The notes beneath the pieces were generated by a model. The model worked only from the letters and a program-made list of their open reading frames with translations, did no database searches and was not told the origin of the DNA. From NCBI RefSeq assembly GCF_013167895.1, contig NZ_BLWC01000001.1:1798001-1862000 (forward strand): a stretch of 64,000 bases of DNA. Direction: 5' to 3'. Shown here in pieces: positions 61,371-64,000 of this stretch. Within the stretch, counting starts at the first letter, position 1, and each line of letters begins with the position of its first letter. The stretch comes from Streptomyces fulvorobeus (GTDB lineage Bacteria > Actinomycetota > Actinomycetes > Streptomycetales > Streptomycetaceae). The position numbers and the translations under genes were made by a program.

Positions 61371-64000
61371 CTACCACCTATAGTGATTCGTCCGGAAGAT
61401 CCGGCCCCGTCGATTGATGAAGTCAACGTGGACGTGGTTTCCGGAAGCGCACACGTCACGGTAGCGGCAGCGTCCGCCGTAACGGGCGGCGCGCTTGGCG
61501 GCCTGAACGGCGGCGGCCTTCGACTTTGAACGAGGGGCCCACCAGTTCTTGACGTTCCGCTTCTTCGGTATATAGCGCGCGCAGTTGTGAACGAGGGCGG
61601 ACTGCCCATCGGCCACTACGAAGAAGGTGTGGCTGCCGCTGACCGTCAGGTTGAAGACCCGGCGTACCTCTCCATGGCGGCGTGTGGCCGTGACCGTCGG
61701 GATGCCTCCGGCCGGTGTCATGAGGCGCGATCCGGCGTTCACTTGGGAGGCGTCGACCCAGCCACGGCCCTGGATGTAGAAGGGGTGGCCGGCCGTGGCG
61801 GTGATTGTTTTGGACTGTCCGTCGCCGTCCGCGTCGACGGACAGGGTCACCAAGTCTTTCAGACCGTTACCGATGATCACATCAGTGACGGGAGAGATGG
61901 TGAGCTCGCCTGTCACCTCGTCGGCAGCCCGCACGAGGTCACCCTTGGTGACGTCGCTGATGGGCTTGGTGCTGCCGTCGGCCATGACGACGGGTGTGTC
62001 GGGGAGGAAGGAGTTGCGGCGGCAGCTGCGGGAGATGGTGCGTGCTGCGCGGATGGCGCGGTAGCCGCGGTAGGCGCGGTAGCCCCAGGCGGCGGCGCCG
62101 AGGCCGGGGATGAAGCCGGCTGCGGTGAGGGCGATGTCGTATTTGTTGCGCCAGGCCCAGCGCTTGGCCTTCTTGAACATCTTCTTCCACCCCCACTTAC
62201 CATCGAGGTCGAAGCAGTTGATGGGGTCGGCCGTGCAGTATTCGTAGGCGTTGGCGTTGCCGCCCTGGACTGGGTCGACGGACAGGAAGCGACCGGTGGC
62301 CGGGTTGTACTGGCGTACGCCCATGAGGGTATAGCCGGCGACGGTCTCGCTGGAGCGCTGTTTGCCGCCGAGCCAGCCGTAGCGGACGGCTTTCTGGTCG
62401 GTGCGTGCGTTGCCGTACTCGTCGGTGTCCAGGGCGATGGGTGCTTCGCCCGCGTTGAGCGGGAGTTGCAAGGCGATGTCGCCGTGGATGTCGGTGAACT
62501 GGAGCACGGTGTCGCCGGTGGCGCTGGTGATCGCGCCGAGGTTCCCGGAGAGTGAGTCCACGTTGCGGGTCAGGGCACCGGTGGCCGTGTTCTCGATGAT
62601 CCAGCGGGGGTTGTCGCTGTCGCTGTCGTAGTGGTTGAGCTTGTTCTCCGTGGGCGACCAGGTGCCTGCGGTGTTGGTCTCGACCGTCCAGGAGCGGAAG
62701 CGATGGTTGGCGTCGAGTTGCCAGGTCTGGCGCTTGTTGTTCGCGGTCTGCTGGTAGGCGAGGTCGTTGGCGTAGTAGCCGACGCTCGCGCCGCCGGGCA
62801 GGGTAGTGGTGCGGCCGAAGGCGTCGTAGACGTATTCGGAGTCAGTGATGCGGTCGGCGCTGTCGAAGGTGGAGGTCTTGCTGGTTCCTCCGGTGGTCGG
62901 ACAGTCCAGGCCGGGGCTGCGGCAGCGGTGGTCAGGGATGTGCGGTTGCTGTGCTTGTCGAACCCGTAGGTCCGGCGGGTGCAGACCGTCTCCACGGTGT
63001 CGTCGACCGTCGTCAGGCGGCCGATGGCGTCGTAGCGGTAGCTCTGGTCGGACCATCCTGCGTGGCTGGTGGTCTGGCCCTGGACGGATTCGGTGACCGC
63101 GTCGGACATGACGACGGTGCCGTCGCTGTCCCGGGTGTAAGTGCGGTCGACCGGCGAACCCGTGGTGTCCTCGGTCTGGATGACGGTGTAGCCGCCGGGA
63201 AGCTTCTCCGTGGCGACCGAGCCGTCGGCGTCGTAAGTGGCCTGGAAAACACCGGCGATGGAGTCGGTGGTCTTCGTTGCCAGGCCGCGTGGCTCGGTGG
63301 TGTGGTCGAAGGTGTAGGTGACGGTGGACGGGACGGAGTCGCTGATCTTGACCGGGCGGTCGAGCAGGTCGTACTCGGTCGTGGTCTTGCCGCCGTCTGC
63401 GTCGGTGTAGGAGATTTGACGGCCGAGTTTGTCGAAGGTCCGGGTGACCGTGCCGCCGGTGGACGAGACGATCTTGGTCTCCTGGCCGGTCGCCGGGTCA
63501 TACTCGGTGGTGGCGTCAGGGACTGTCTGGCCTGTGCCGCCGGTCACCTTGACGAAGGTCGGACGGCCTGCCGCGTCGTAGGACGTGGTGGTCGTGCGGG
63601 TGACGCCGTTGGCGGTCTCGGCTCCCTTGGTCGCGTTGCCCCACCAGTCGTACTCGGTCGTGGTGGTGGGCAGTTCGGCAGGATTGCTGCCGCCGCCGGT
63701 GATCGCTCCGCCGGGGCCGACAGAGCAGACCAGGTCGGCCCACTCCGGGCGTCCGGCGCAGTTGCCGGTTCCAGTGGCGGACCAGTAGCGGGTCACCGTC
63801 GCCCCGGCATCCGTGCCGGTGCTGCCGGTGTTGAGCGTCTTGACGGCCCGGCCTTGGTCGTCGTACTCGGTCGTCGTGGTGATGGCCAGCCCACCCGGGT
63901 CCTGGACGGACTTCGTCGGCAGGCCGACGGCCCAGTCGAAGACGGTCTGGGTGACCCGGTTCTCGCCCAGGACAGTGGGGTGCTCGCGGACCTGGGCACC
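61371..64000 (-). CDS. RHS polymorphic toxin, C-terminal part (runs off right edge, one-base frameshift)
   Basis: From the edge inward: many YD repeats (TTTEYDDQGRAVKTL, TTSYDAAGRPTFVKV, TRTFDKLGRQISYTD), the RHS core end MGVRQYNPATGRFLSVDPVQ, pre-toxin helices, a Hint domain (SFLPDTPVVMADGSTKPISD to SHTFFVVADGQSALVHNC) and a toxin of about 70 residues with KSKAAAVQAAKRAARYGG and a GNHVHVDFINRRGRIFRTNH ending in YRW. The Hint nucleophile place has Ser instead of Cys. A break at the G run 62913-62916 is repaired by one base (AAAPGLDCPTTGGTSKTST). RHS shells encapsulate the toxin and release it by cleavage. The gene start is outside the window. Confidence 0.88.

Noticed and set aside
1..64000. 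CRISPR array
   Set aside because: No regularly spaced short repeats were seen; the only short tandem repeat is the 18-bp pair at 8467-8502.

Overview
The window reads as Streptomyces chromosome. GC is very high, codon third positions are almost all G or C, GTG/TTG starts and 4-bp stop/start overlaps are common, and the gene families are typical of the genus (HAMP-array kinase, MEDS-type ATPase regulator, LacI-controlled glycoside hydrolase loci, AurF-type diiron oxygenase, RHS toxin with Hint domain).

Layout. 1-5.8 kb holds regulators, a phosphopantetheinyl transferase, a secreted protein and a metallo-beta-lactamase-fold hydrolase. 5.9-13.4 kb is a small amino-acid-ligase cluster: glutamine-synthetase-like ligase, class I glutamine amidotransferase, aspartokinase, homoserine dehydrogenase, ATP-grasp ligase and a PIN-like protein. 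13.7-31.8 kb is the most striking part: a complete set of Ole-type head-to-head condensation genes (OleA, OleB, OleC, OleD). It is combined with a second OleA-like thiolase, a FabH-type synthase, two FabF-type synthases, three ACPs, a malonyltransferase-like protein, an AurF-type diiron oxygenase with all seven metal ligands, a WS/DGAT acyltransferase, a PhaR-like protein and an ABC1 kinase. Remnants of IS701-family transposases sit at both ends of this block. 32.5-46.8 kb is a polysaccharide-use region: two LacI regulators, a CebR-box-like palindrome, a broken GH16 glucanase, a CBM6-DUF1996 protein, a sugar ABC transporter, a GH87-like alpha-1,3-glucanase and a GH13 alpha-glucosidase. 47-55.6 kb is an envelope/glycosylation and redox region with a two-component system. 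55.6-64 kb is a recombination-rich RHS polymorphic-toxin locus: a main RHS toxin running off the right edge, a duplicated orphan toxin tip, paralogous immunity candidates, an intact IS3-family element with a 3-bp target duplication, IS and kinase fragments, and a tRNA 3'-end fragment.

How it works together. The Ole genes should condense two acyl chains to a beta-keto acid, reduce it (OleD), close a beta-lactone (OleC) and possibly decarboxylate it to an olefin (OleB). The extra ketosynthases and ACPs suggest dedicated chain supply, and the AurF-like enzyme suggests N- or C-oxidation. The nearby phosphopantetheinyl transferase could activate the ACPs. The sugar region looks built to cut alpha-1,3-glucan outside the cell, import the oligosaccharides and hydrolyse them inside.

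A caution. Eight otherwise good genes are interrupted by one missing base, and in each case adding one C or G to a short C/G run restores the family sequence. This looks more like homopolymer under-calling than gene decay, so those genes are annotated as probably functional.
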